Source: Malachius bipustulatus
Lineage: Eukaryota; Arthropoda; Insecta; Coleoptera; Melyridae
Assembly (NCBI GenBank): GCA_910589415.1
Contig: OU342630.1
Coordinates: 39,216,012 to 39,280,011, forward strand
Reading direction: 5' to 3'
Length of the DNA stretch: 64,000 nt
Shown here piece by piece: positions 23,180-34,350 of the stretch; the first letter of the stretch is position 1, and every line of letters starts with the position of its first letter. The notes below the pieces were generated by a model, which saw nothing but the letters and a program-made list of their open reading frames with translations, searched no databases and was not told the DNA's origin. The position numbers and the translations under genes were made by a program.

Positions 23180-25452
23180 ATAATCATCGTTTCAAAATAA
23201 GAAATATATAGTTTTTAGTTTTTTCAGTATAGTTCAGGAACGACTGAAGTTATCTCAAAAGTTTTTTTAGATTCTTTATCAATATCAAATTATGCACATT
23301 TTTTGTAATATAAACCCTGTATAAAAAAACATACATCTTTTACTCTTTCCGAATATTCCTATAAGTGAGCCACGAAATAGTAAAGCCCTTTATAATTAAG
23401 TTAAGCAATGGCTGGTTTTTCTGACGGATTGTATTTTGAAGTAGATGACAAAAAATGCTATTATTGAAAATTAAAGACGACCTCTAAGTTGCCACACAAT
23501 AACTTAATAAGTTAAACATGGGGTGTAAGTTTTAACATGCAGTTTCCTATGAGAACAATTGAAAGAAATGCACTCTATATGGAGGATTAATACAGTATCT
23601 TCCTTAATTTTCTGTAAAGATTTTGAAAATAGAAGATAATCTATTGACAAAATAAGTAGTTACTTACATCATTATATTCTTCATTAAACTGAATTATTGT
23701 TTAATTTGGATAAACATCTTTCAATAATTCAATTATTATTGTTCATGTCATTTGATTATTTATTCTTGTCTTTCTTTTGAAATAAATTTGCCTGTTTATT
23801 AAGAATTTTATTAATTTAGAATTTAATTTAGTCTGTCAGTTTTACAATCACCTTACTTCTTGGCTGAACGATGTCAATGAATCAGACGACAAAGCTTCGG
23901 TCAGTTAACAAGGGTATAATACTATCCTTCTATCGGTCTTCCAAAGAGATACGATTTTTATCCAGTATGTGGATGGATTGGTCGTGTGTATAACTTCACT
24001 CACAATTCAGCTTGGCTAGTATTTCCGTGGCTTACTTCGGAATTACCGCGTCCGGCATGTCGGACGAAAAATCGCATTGTGTGCAAACTCTCTTATGCTC
24101 AACATTAATATTTGTTTGCTATGGTAAACTTCCCTTCTATGTTATCGTAAACTTTTCAGATTTTAACCAGTCTAAATAGATAATAACACGCAACAGCACT
24201 TTTCAACTCACTTTTTCTTCTTTCACAATGACCATGAACTGTTTCTGCACAGAGACGTGCTAATATTTTATAAAATACGATCCACGGTGAAGAAGATTAT
24301 AATAATTAATTATTATCGTTTGACAAAAAAAACAAATCAAATAATTCTGAAAAACTAGGTAAATGTAAGTTAATTTTCACAAAAATAGTAATGCTAAAAT
24401 GAAACGGATCAAATTTCACTTATGAATACTTCAACAACTTTATAGTGGTCACCATAATAATGCTTAAAGATTGGGAGGTACATACATCAGTTACCTCTAG
24501 ATCGTTCGTTTCAATTTGCTAGGACTTTCTTACTGATAGCACTGCCATCTGTTTCAAACTACAAGTGTCTCGCAATTTCACATACAAAATAATCACACCT
24601 AGGTATATGCAAATTTATGAATACAATAGTCGACTACGGTAATGGTACTTAATGAATATGTAGAACTACGACCGAATTTATTGCTATTACTATAAGAATT
24701 ACCTCGAATATATTTACAATGATTATCATTTCTTTGAAGTTTACATATGCTATGTTTTCATTTACAAAAAACAGTAACAAGGTACCTATTATAATACATA
24801 ATGCCAGTGTTTTCAATTAAACTAAAAAAAACACATTTAAAATGTACAATTTTAGGTACGATTTTTTATTACGAAACTAGATAGTAGACACGCACAAAAA
24901 CAAAACCGCTCGTCTGTCACACGGTTAACTAAAAGAAGTCAGCCATGCATGTAGAACAGCAGTAGTGAAAAATCTGTCCCTTGAACACAAAAGCTTATAA
25001 GATAAATCAATATGAGCTGCGTTAATTAATTACTTCAACCATAAAACAAATAAGTATCCAAGCCAAGAAGTAACCACGAACCGATAAATAACGAGCCGAA
25101 AAGTAGACAAAACCATCAGAGAATAATAGAGAGACGAAGAAAATTGAACAGAGAAGGGAAAAGAGGAGCACCAGAATATATGCAGAGATAAATAAGTTAA
25201 TAAAGAGACAAACAGAAGAAAAATGAGAGAAGAAAAGCAGCACTTTATAAAATTAAGTAATAGAGTTTACTTCGCGGTAACGATTGATCTCCGAATGGTG
25301 CCGAGAAGATAAGAGGGAAACCTCCACGCTCCTTAAATTGGCATCAATAAGAAGAAAGCTCCTCGGCGGGACACAACAAGACTTGTACGTTTGAAATTTC
25401 ATCGCAATCGTTAGCCAAGAATGTGTCATTAGATTCAATTTTTCCAAAAATC
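23180..25452. other. Intergenic, AT-rich, no gene supported
   Basis: No coding exon, RNA or element boundary could be supported beyond the faint repeat-R-related segment at 23400-23600. The minus-strand frame at 25022-25243 is hydrophobic but lacks any known motif and is probably chance. Confidence 0.4.
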
Positions 25453-25545
25453 ATGAAACGGGAAGTTGGTGCCTCTGAAATTAACCTTCTAGAATACAAG
25501 GAAATCGAAGAAGGCAAATCCAGTGAAGAACTCGACCGTGACCAG
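25453..25545 (+). CDS. Candidate first coding exon of an unknown host gene
   Basis: An ATG opens a 31-codon frame beginning MKREVGASEINLLEYKE and ending at Gln. It stops exactly at a consensus 5' splice site (CAG followed by GTAGGT) in phase 0. The residues are acidic and well mixed, unlike the low-complexity frames around it. The 200 bp upstream look unique and could be 5' UTR. No further exon of such a gene was recognised downstream, so either its introns are long or this is a chance frame. Product unknown. Confidence 0.35.
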
Positions 25546-25642
25546 GTAGGTGCCATTCAATTTTTTTAAAACTGATTCTATATGGCTTGGTTTATGTATT
25601 TATTCTTGATAAGTAAATCATTTATTGCAATTAACCTATGTG

Positions 25643-26032
25643 TACAGAATGATCTAGTAGCTCACCGTCACCTTGTGACAAGTGTGACAGACTCAAATAT
25701 GTCAAATTACAGAACCTCAAAGTTTCCTGCAGAGGGAGCCAATTTAAGAATATTTTTTCAACTTTGCCTTTGTTTCACCTGTTTACGTAGGTATAAAAAA
25801 AAAAAAAAAATGCGCCCTCTATCGGCGAATTTTCTTTTATCTAACTAGATAAAACCAAGATAAAGTTGAATAAATATTCTTAAATTGGCTCCTTCTGCAG
25901 GAAACTTTGAGGTCCTGTAACTCCTTAAATAATTAAAATCGGACATGTTATGAGTATATGAAGTTTTCTTTTTAAAATCACCTCACCTTTCACTTGTCAC
26001 AATTTGATGGTGAGCTAAGAGATCATTCTGTA
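25643..26032. mobile_element. Foldback element, 390 bp
   Basis: Ends tacagaatgatct and agatcattctgta are inverted with TA at the edges. The arms also pair through GAACCTCAAAGTTTCCTGCAG (25711) and CTGCAGGAAACTTTGAGGTC (25896). An A-rich run lies in the centre. No gene inside. The terminal word differs from the ACAGGGTG family. Confidence 0.88.
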
Positions 26033-26179
26033 TGCAGTATAATACAGAGTTGGACGCGAAAACCTTAGGCCTTAGGGCATTCATAAATGGAAAAGTGATT
26101 AGACCAGAAGTCTGAAAATTTGTACATGTATGATTTTAGTTTCTAAAAACTGAACTAAAATATTTACAACACCATACCA

Positions 26180-26530
26180 CTTTCGGTTATACAGGCAGTT
26201 GCCATCAACTGTCTTATTTTAAATGGGACAGCCTAGGTATCGGATTGTATGAAAAGAAGTTTAAAATGTTTACAGTTCAAGATTATAACGAGTGATTTAC
26301 GAGTTGTTAACAAATGAAAATCGCAATTTTGCATTTTTAAAGCAGTTTCACTGAAAACACAACACGGTTTACCTACATGTCCCTATTTTAAATTTTCTAT
26401 GGTATAGATACAGAATTTTTTTAAGTTGCCGATTGTATCACTTTGTATAGAGATTTCATCCACACTACAGGATACCACGTGAAAAGTTAAGATATCGACA
26501 TGTAAGCCGTTTGTAATCAAATAAAAAAAA
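26180..26530. repeat. Foldback core remnant
   Basis: Holds degraded versions of the core words found in the elements at 3470 and 58857 (AAATGAAAATCGCAATTTTG; TACATGTCCCTATTTTAA; GACATGTAAGCCGTTT). Neither end is complete and repeat H follows at about 26540. Confidence 0.6.
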
Positions 26531-26539
26531 TTACGGATA

Positions 26540-27580
26540 TTTGTTTTTTTTTGTCACATGATGTTTATTTCTCTATAATTTAAAAAACGCTCCTGTAGCT
26601 TCATCTTTCAAGACTAGTGAAATAAATTTTTTACTCTTGTGAAACTTAGGAATGACGTTTGATTTTCGTAAAAAAAAAATTCCGTAAGTTGCGTTACTTG
26701 TACAGGTGTCCCTCCAAATTAAAAAAAGTCCATGAAGTTTCTGGTCGCATTTTTCAATCTAGGGTGCTGAATTGTTTTTGGGAGTGAGAGAGCCGCAAGA
26801 AGTCGTCTGGTACTGTATATCTGAGTCAAATCGGCAAGGCCCGTTCCAAAACGGCGATTTTTTTTAATTTTAGAAATGATAATTGTATAATTTTTTGAAC
26901 CCCTATAATAGGTATAAGCAAGTTAGAAAAAAACTTTTAAATCAAATTAACAAGATTGGAAGAAAATTATTTGAAATTGGAGTTAATACAATAAAATTTG
27001 TATTATTTCTATTAATAAGTCAGTGGCGTGGGTAGGAAAAGGGAAAATGGACAAATTTCTATAACCGTTTATGAGTCTATTTTTGAAGGAATGGAACTGA
27101 AATTTTTCCAGTAGACAACTACTATTATAAGTACTGATAGCTCTTAGCTCTGAAAAATTTCAAGAAGTGAATAAGAAAAATGGCGGAGATATTCGAATAT
27201 TTTTACATGATGTTTATTCCTCTAAGCTTTCAAATTTTCGGTTTTCAAAACTCCCCTTTCACTTTTTTCGAATTTATTAAAGGTAGTGCAAAGAATAGTA
27301 TTTTTTAAGTAAAGTTAGCCAGTGGTGGACACAAAAAAAGGGACAAAATTGTAATATTTTGCCATTTATTATTTTTTTTTTGTCTTTTATGAATTTAAAA
27401 ATGCATTCTAAAGGCACGTTTTCAAACGAAATGAAATGCAATTTTCACAGTAAAGCACTACGCTAAAATGACCTAACTATGGAAAATTTCAAAAAGCCAG
27501 TTTAAAAAGCGGTGAAAATAATTGAATCGCATAAAAATAAACTATTTATGCGATTGATGCGCAAGGTTTTTTTAAAACGA
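26540..27580 (-). mobile_element. Interspersed repeat H, copy 2
   Basis: Minus-strand copy. Its 5' edge is the conserved start CCTTGCGCATCAATCGCA (reverse complement at 27556-27575), matching CCTTCTTGCGCATCAATCGC at 40361 and about 52107. Inner blocks include GGCGGAGATATTCGAATATT and CTAGGGTGCTGAATT. The tRNA-like module is not evident. No coding sequence. Confidence 0.7.
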
Positions 27581-28022
27581 GGTGGGTAAATTAGGTATGT
27601 ACCCAACGTCCTACTATCTAGCTTCATTGAAAAATAGCTTGGATATAGGCCGTTAACTTTTTCCGAAGGCTTTGAAATTTTGTGTTTGTGTTTACCAAAA
27701 TGAAAGGTTCCTATTAGATGTTAATAGAAATTATCATAAAGATTAGCTGATTGGTTATTTAGAAATTAAGTAGACGTGCCTAAAACACATTGAACATTAT
27801 TCTGATTCACATCAGCATATTATTCTAAAATTAAACATTTTGGTTAGGATCGTGGGATACTTATTTTTGCTCTGATCTTTTCACATAATAAGTATAATGT
27901 AGGTAAATATTAATTTTGACAATCAAAATTTCAATTTTTATTGAAAATGCTGACAATAATAATTGAAGTTAAAGAAAAACTTTCGTCACAAAACCACTTT
28001 AAACTATTTAAGAAGAATATAT

Positions 28023-28163
28023 GGCTCCCTTAATGGGGAATCATTCGGGTGTGAAGGACAAAATGTATGAATCCGGGTCAAAGGTTCAAAATGTATGGTT
28101 CTCTTAATGGGGAACCAATCTGGTTCGAAGGATCAAAATGTATGGTTCTCTTAATGGAGAACC
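28023..28163 (+). repeat. Hairpin repeat array I (3 units)
   Basis: Three units each have a 7-bp stem around the invariant loop TTAATG: GGCTCCC/GGGAATC (28023-28042), GGTTCTC/GGGAACC (28097-28116) and GGTTCTC/GAGAACC (28144-28163). The word CAAAATGTATG follows in the spacers. One pair goes from C-G through T-G to T-A among units, so pairing is kept while sequence changes. The third stem is perfect. Confidence 0.75.
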
Positions 28164-28237
28164 AGCCCGGATGGGGGGTTAATTAGGAATTTTTAATAGG
28201 TCGGCTTGTAAGACCGAAAAGCTTGTTTGAAATCTGG

Positions 28238-28245
28238 ACGAAGAG
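28238..28245 (+). repeat. 8-bp target-site duplication, left
   Basis: ACGAAGAG directly before the hAT terminal repeat; an identical copy is at 30279-30286. Confidence 0.9.
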
Positions 28246-29321
28246 CAGTGACGGCTCGTCAGGGACGGCAAGGTCGGCGCGGCCGACCCAAACCACTGCA
28301 CCAGTAAATAACATTATTTTTTTAAAAATAATAAAATAAACTTGATTTTAATTTCTGATAGCTTTGCAATAATACCATTTATAATGTTTTTTCTTGCCTA
28401 AAAATCTAAGCAAAACAAAAAGCAAAAGTGTAGAGCTATAGTGAATATTGAGTGATCCATAAGTTGAAAATTGTAGGGTCGGCTGGCCGATGCTGGGCGC
28501 GAGAATGCTGGTTAATCGAAGACCTACGGCACACAAACTGTGTCGCTTCCAACCGCAGAGTTTAACAGTGCACGGCCGGCGTAGCGTATTCCACACAGGG
28601 TCGGCCGAGAGCCTCCTGGCCGTACTTGGGTATATCAATCTATCTATGTATCAATCGGGCGCTCTTCTCTTGAGCGATCCTCGCTGCAATGGGATGGAAC
28701 ATGCGAGTCGAACGCATTTTTATTAATCTTTTTTTATGAAAATGCAACTTATTGTAGCAACAGAAACCAAAAAGGTGTTTCTTGCTTGCCAAATTGCTTT
28801 TTAGAGATTTATTTAATTAATTTAGTAGATTTATTATTTATTAATTAATTATTTGAAATTATAATTTATTAATTTATTTATTTAATCTCAGTGTGCGAGT
28901 TTGTTTACCTATTTTATGCAATTAAAAAAAAATAACTAGGTATTAGAATTCGCAAACTACCGATATTGTCAAGTCAACTGCGCACCTACTACACTTTCAT
29001 TAATATTTTTTGAATAAAAAATAAACTAAAAATACCGTTTTACGGAAGAGATTCAATAGATATAAATTCCTAGAACGGAAAATAATAATGAAATCTTCAA
29101 TGCCTGTGCCTGTACTTCCTTATACCTACCTACCAGCCAGCATCAGTAGCCAGGGCTAGGGTCGGCTAGCCGTACCGCGCGTGTTATCCATATGGTGTCA
29201 ATGCATATGCACATGCATAGCATAATATTGCATTCATTCGATTCAAGCAAAAGCACATTTTTATTTTATTACTTTCTTCGTCATCTATTTTTTCTATTCG
29301 ACGATTTTTCCTATTTTTACA

Positions 29322-29811
29322 TACAGTGAGACCCATTTGTTCTTGAAACACCCTGTAGAATCTTAATTTATGGTGCGATTTTAAAGAAATTTCTTTTAAA
29401 TCATAGAGCTTGATAAACTTGATATATTTTGGAAGCAAAAAGCGTCTCCTTCCTACAAAATCCAAGGCCTACTAGATCAGTGTTTACTTATTGTAAAATC
29501 TCAAAAATTCATATTAGCGATTTTTTTAGAAAACATTTTCAATAAAATTTAGTACAGTACCGTTTTGAGGGCTGGTGAATCCAGTGGCGTGCCCAGTTTT
29601 TTTTTTTTTTTTAAATCGCTAATATGAATTTTTGAGATTTTACAAGTAAAGACTGATCTAGTAAGCCTTGGATTTTGTAGGAATGAGACGCTTTTTGCTC
29701 CCAAAATATATCAAGTTTATCAAGCTCTATGATTTAAAAGAAATTTCTTTAAAATCGCACCATAAATTAAGATTTTACAGGGTGTTTCAAGAACAAATGG
29801 GTCACACTGTA
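29322..29811. mobile_element. Foldback element nested in the hAT element
   Basis: Ends tacagtgagacccatttgtt and aacaaatgggtcacactgta are inverted at TA. The arms of about 200 bp (AAAATCGCACCATAAATTAAG at 29753, mirrored at 29353) are nearly identical. The central 100 bp hold a long T run. No gene. Confidence 0.9.
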
Positions 29812-29814
29812 TAA

Positions 29815-30103
29815 GTAAATTTTGGGTAATCCTGTTGTTTAGTCTTCCAAAACACCCCTCACATGCCCATTCCACTTTTTCCACTCGAATCGCTCACAGA
29901 TTTTGCTGCATTAAATCAGGTCCTTGGTCAGGGTAGGTGTTTTTTTTTTTTTTATTTTAGGGACATTTAACGGAAAAAAAAAACCAACCCTGACCAAAGA
30001 CCTGACTTAATGCAGCAATGCTGTGAGCGACGCGAGTGGAAAAAGTGGAATGGGCATGTGAGGGGTGTTTTGGAAGACTAAACAACAGGTTAACCAAATT
30101 TTG
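29815..30103. repeat. Palindromic segment with about 130-bp arms
   Basis: CCTGTTGTTTAGTCTTCCAA (29831) mirrors TTGGAAGACTAAACAACAGG (30070). The arms also share ACCCCTCACATGCCCATTCC and its complement. It sits next to the foldback at 29322 and inside the hAT element. Confidence 0.85.
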
Positions 30104-30184
30104 AACTTATGGGAATTCGCGTGACCTTGAACCTTAAAAAAAATTCGCCTGCATCGCATTTTCCGCGGAGGCCTTTTCCCCGGA

Positions 30185-30202
30185 CCCCCCCCCCCCCCCC
30201 CC
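30185..30202 (+). repeat. Homopolymer C tract (18 nt)
   Basis: An uninterrupted run of C near the right end of the hAT element. Length in such runs is unreliable in assemblies. Confidence 0.8.
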
Positions 30203-31371
30203 AACACATATAACGTCGTACATTTTATTTCCACCATTGGCTGGCCGACCCAATTTTTTGAAGCACGAGCCGTCACTGACGAAGAGCCAGGGTACAGGAT
30301 ACACCGGGAGATAATAGACAGGAATAATAATTATTATGGCTTAATTATTTTTGAACTCACTATTTACTTTCATACCACTGGGCGAACCACTGTAACCTGT
30401 GTGGGGAATGTGGAAGTCTTTAAATAATGCAGTTTTGTGCGAATGGGGGCAAGGTACCGCGTGTATCATACACACACGAATTGTAATCGGCCTTTTAGTA
30501 GGACGCGATAATGACCATATTAATGCAAATGCTGGAGCCGCGATTTACCACAGCAACTGGGGGAGGGTGCTGAGACTGCTCATTTTTGTCTGTCCTTGAC
30601 GTTGAAATGGATCGCACCTAGGTAGGATGATAAGGAAATTATTTCCCTCTCCCTCGTTAAAACAGCCCAAATCGAAAAAGCAAACAGTGCGAGAATATAG
30701 GTACGTAAATACCTAAAGGTAAAATTGTTAGAAAATTCAAACACAGCCACCCGCCGTTACATCAAGTAAACGATCCCGTCAGCTCATTAAATATTCATAA
30801 AATAGAATCGCTCCAGCTAGCCACAATTCAGTCCGTCGAGAAAGCGACCACCGCAAGGGTAAATAAACCATTGCCAGATGTTAGGGCAGGCGTTGTGTCA
30901 AGACACTGTCTGCCCGCGTGATGAAAGAAAAGAAGAGCTGACCTACATACAAGAACGGGCGGAAAGATACCGCCGGATGGAAGATTTTGGTGAAATCAGA
31001 ACAACACAATGGCTTCAAGCAGATACAATGGTAACTCGTTAGTTATACTAAATACGATAAGTAAAATTACACCAATCGATAGGGAGAATTAATAAAGGAA
31101 GGCAGCCGGAAATACAGCGTGATCCCTAAAAGGCAAGCAGGTGTAAACGCGAAGTGAAAGTTAAGTCGGTGTAATTATAATAACTAGACACAATGAGAAG
31201 TACCTAAACGCGTCGACCGATTTGAAGGAAAATTTAGATAGTGCAGGTTTAGGACAATTCAGTGAGGTAGCCGCGAGGTCAAATCGCTAAGTCCAGTAAT
31301 TAGGAAAATACGATTAAGAAATAAATCACGATGCATTGTTGCGTGATGTTTAGAAGGCGGGCTGCGGCATC

Positions 31372-31379
31372 TATAAAAG
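31372..31379 (+). promoter_or_regulatory. TATA-like site (TATAAAAG)
   Basis: TATAAAAG lies in the loop between GCGGCA and TGCCGC, which could pair. Hairpin array II begins about 90 bp downstream, so a transcript from here would carry it. No expression evidence is available. Confidence 0.4.
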
Positions 31380-31461
31380 CAAACGCCTTGCCGCTGCTCG
31401 AAACAGACGAAGATCAGCTTCCGAGCAGGTCGCATCTGACTCCTTAACCCTTTAATTGTTG

Positions 31462-31814
31462 GCCAGAGATGACGTTTATGTGAACTCCGGCCTACAACTC
31501 CTTCTTTAACCTAAAATTCAGCCAGAGATGACGTTTATGTGAACTCCGGCGAGTTTTCCTTAATCTACCTAACAATTTCCATTGCCAATTTAGTGAGGGT
31601 CAACTCGCACCCGAACAAACTTCTAAATCACATTTCTTTACCCGATGACACAGCCAGAGACGACGTTTATGTGAACTCCGGCTGAGTTTTCCATCATCTA
31701 CCTGAGAATTTCCATTGCAAATTTGGTTAGTGTCAAATGGCACCCGAACATAACTTCTAATCACAATTCTAACTCGACAATTCAGCCAGAGATGACGCCT
31801 GTGTGAACTCCGGC
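31462..31814 (+). repeat. Hairpin repeat array II (4 units of 30 nt)
   Basis: Units at 31462-31491, 31521-31550, 31653-31682 and 31785-31814 begin GCCAGAG and end CTCCGGC, which pair with one A-C mismatch around ATGACGTTTATGTGAA. Units 2-4 are spaced exactly 132 nt apart. Their spacers share GAGTTTTCC, AATTTCCATTG and GCACCCGAACA, so this is a 132-bp tandem repeat; unit 1 is only 59 nt before unit 2. Confidence 0.85.
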
Positions 31815-33465
31815 CGAATTTCCCTCCTAAACCCAGGAAAACTCAATGAGAAAATAGTTAGGGAAGATCTCTCTTCGAAATAAAATCCACATAGATAAAT
31901 AATCAAACAGATTCGGCAAATCCACGAGCGCAGATCCCATTTTAAACCAAGTAAAATAATCAGCTAGGAATTAGGCGGCATCAGCGACAAATACCTAGTA
32001 GGTACCTACTTAATCACGTTCACCAATAAAGAGTCCGCGGCAGGAAGCAATCCCTCAACAACAAATAATTCACGTATAGGAAATTGAGATAGAGCTAGGA
32101 AGAAAGTGAACCCAGGTCAGGGATTAAATAAAACGGCCCGTGATTAGGAATAATTCAGTCATCCTAATTTTCCGAGTTTACTTAGTGCAGATATAGGATC
32201 AAACAAATATTAAGCAGGAAGCTGTCCCTTTAAAGTATACGACATTTTAGAGAGTGAAAGTGAGCCGTTCGCATTATAAGCACCATAACTAGAACCAAGC
32301 AAGCTAAGGCAGGGTTGTCAGATGTAGCACCCGCTACTCGCATACATTATCAGGAAAAACCAAGTACATTACTATATTCAATTAGGATTCATGATACGTA
32401 CTCGATTTCCAAACGTTGGGGGAGGCATTCACCTCGATGTCCAGGTGAAGACGTCCGTTGTACCAATACAAGAGTATACCTCTTTAAAGTGGAAATCGTA
32501 CAACAGGGCAAAAGCGCCCTCAGAGCAGGACAGAGTAACGCAAACCAAAGCAAGGTTGTCAGGTGTAATAACCGCACTCACATATCAGGCAATCCAATAA
32601 CCCAAATAAAGCTAGGATAGGCAAATCAGCAAATAGAGAATCAAAATCACCAAAATTAGACCGGCCTCGAGAATGGGTAAAGCCAATTTAGATTCAAAAA
32701 CCAAATTGATCATTATAAGGTCGTTTTTCCGAATCTCTTCTAACCAGATTTTATACACACCTGAATCTTATGTGACAAATGTTATTATTATGTTCTCATC
32801 ATACTATCTACGCTCTTTGGGGTGATAGGCCGACGTACTCGTGTTACTGGCGGACCGGTATGTTGGTGCCGATACAAAAGATTAAGTAATTCGTCTGTAA
32901 ACAAGCCTAAACACGAATGATAAACAAAAGTCCTTTTTCAATCATTAACTAGATTAATGGTTAAAGAGTCGTGGTCTGTAGTATGGTCAGCTAATAATCA
33001 CGTTGAGTAGCAAAGATCTTCGAGAACGGAGCCAACATGCTCCGGGAAATAAACCAAGGTGTGTAGAAAAATCTACAATAATACAGTTGATTAAGGTTTC
33101 AATCCGATAAGTACTCGAATGACGAGTAAGGTAAATCATCAGGTATAACAGTGACAAATGCCTAAGGGCAAGGTAACATAAATGTGACATAAAGGTCGCC
33201 TGACGAGGCAGCATCGACGGGTGCAATAAAAGGTAGAACAAGACAAATAACAACAAGGTATACAAAGTGATACTGATAACTAAATACAGTATCACCCAGG
33301 TTATGAATTAAATAAACGGAGGTGAAATAATTCATCCTCCCAGGGAAATCAACTGTGAAAATAAAACCATTAAATAAAAGAGAATCGGAAGGAACGATTT
33401 TATAAAAGATACGCAATCAAAATTCAAGAGAAGTGGCAACCCTGTACTCGAATAAGTAATGAGTC

Positions 33466-33691
33466 AGACATTTCCGCAATATCCCGGATCGTCTGAAACC
33501 AAAGTAGTTGTCTTCTAAATTAATTCAAGCAGTTGCTTGAAACGAGATCAAAGAATCTAGAAAAAGGAAATTAGCAAAGGAAAATCGTTGAATAGGTAAT
33601 ACACGGACATTTCCGCATATACCGGATAGTCTGTAATTGAAATAAGGCGAAAAGAAGTAATAAGACATTCCCGCAATATACCGGGTCGTCT
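33466..33691 (+). repeat. Hairpin repeat array III (3 units)
   Basis: Units at 33466-33494, 33605-33632 and 33663-33691 share two stem segments: AGAC/GTCT (GGAC in the second unit) and TCCG/CGGA. In the third unit the inner stem is CCCG/CGGG, so both sides changed together (T-A to C-G). The loop CAATAT and the following CTGNAA are also kept. Confidence 0.8.
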
Positions 33692-34350
33692 GTAAACCAA
33701 AACAAAAGCAAAACGAAATAATAAGAAAGCACAGCTGTGCAAAAGAGTGGTATCTGAAATAGATAGAAGTGTGAAAGATATATGAAATATATCTATCTTC
33801 ATTTTCCACTTTTTTATACTCTCTATGCAAAATCACAGCCCCTCTCGCCATTCACCATTTTACGCCCTTGCAAACGAATTCTCTCGATCATCATTCGCTT
33901 TTAAACTCCCTTACAGGAAGTCCACAGTAAACAACAAGTCTCAGTAAATTTCCCCGCTTTTCCGACAACAGAAAAATCCAAGTAGGTTCTTTTGCGCATC
34001 CGTTTCGGCCATAGTAATCCTGGCATACCTCAATCAAAGAGCAGGGGTGACTACGGTAATTACGGTAAACACAACGTAGGAAAACACAGCGGTCCTATTA
34101 GGAGAAATTAGGGAAACTAGACGATCACGCGGTGGCTTTTCGCTAAAGACAATGAGGTCCGGGTCCTCTACGTTACAACGTTGCTCACAGGACTCTTGCT
34201 GCGACTCGGCCCGTTCAGCTACTCAACTTCTGGTGCTGGTGGTGAATATTTGAAATGTTCGTTTTTCACCACTAGCGTTAAGCACGTCTGTTTAGCATAA
34301 AATGATAATGTTTAGGGATAGGCGACAAGGGTCGTGCAAGTAAAGGAAAA

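Larger units (their letters stand above)
28246..30278. mobile_element. Non-autonomous hAT element (2033 bp)
   Basis: The ends are CAGTGACGGCTCGT and GCACGAGCCGTCACTG, inverted, beginning CAGTG as in hAT transposons. The element is flanked by a perfect 8-bp duplication ACGAAGAG, the hAT signature length. Subterminal G+C-rich words (GGTCGGC, GGCCGACCC) repeat inside. No hAT transposase (no dimerisation or zinc-finger BED domain) is found, so it would need an enzyme in trans. Two younger palindromic segments (29322-29811 and 29815-30103) are nested in it, which accounts for part of its length. Confidence 0.92.
30287..34350. other. ORF-poor, hairpin-rich tract of unknown nature
   Basis: About 4 kb, visibly richer in G+C than its surroundings and without credible coding frames. 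With the 27970-28245 segment left of the hAT insertion it forms one pre-insertion block of about 4.3 kb. It contains hairpin array II (31462-31814), array III (33466-33691) and a TATA-like site at 31372. Isolated perfect hairpins include CGGAGC/GCTCCG at about 33035 and TTCACCT/AGGTGAA at about 32430. The word GGTTGTCAG followed by TGTA occurs at 32314 and 32553. No reverse transcriptase, integrase or long terminal repeats were recognised. It could be a retroelement leader, a structured non-coding RNA gene or part of a larger element whose coding part lies elsewhere. Confidence 0.45.

Noticed and set aside
25022..25243. Hydrophobic 73-residue minus-strand frame
   Set aside because: Composition follows from AG-rich sequence on the opposite strand; no motif, and it overlaps the probable 5' UTR of the plus-strand exon candidate.
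28023..33691. CRISPR-like arrays
   Set aside because: Units are few, spacing is irregular, spacers are related to each other, and the context is eukaryotic.
30287..34350. LTR retrotransposon reading of the hairpin tract
   Set aside because: No pair of long direct repeats, primer-binding site, protease, RT or integrase was found; the TATA-like site alone is not sufficient.
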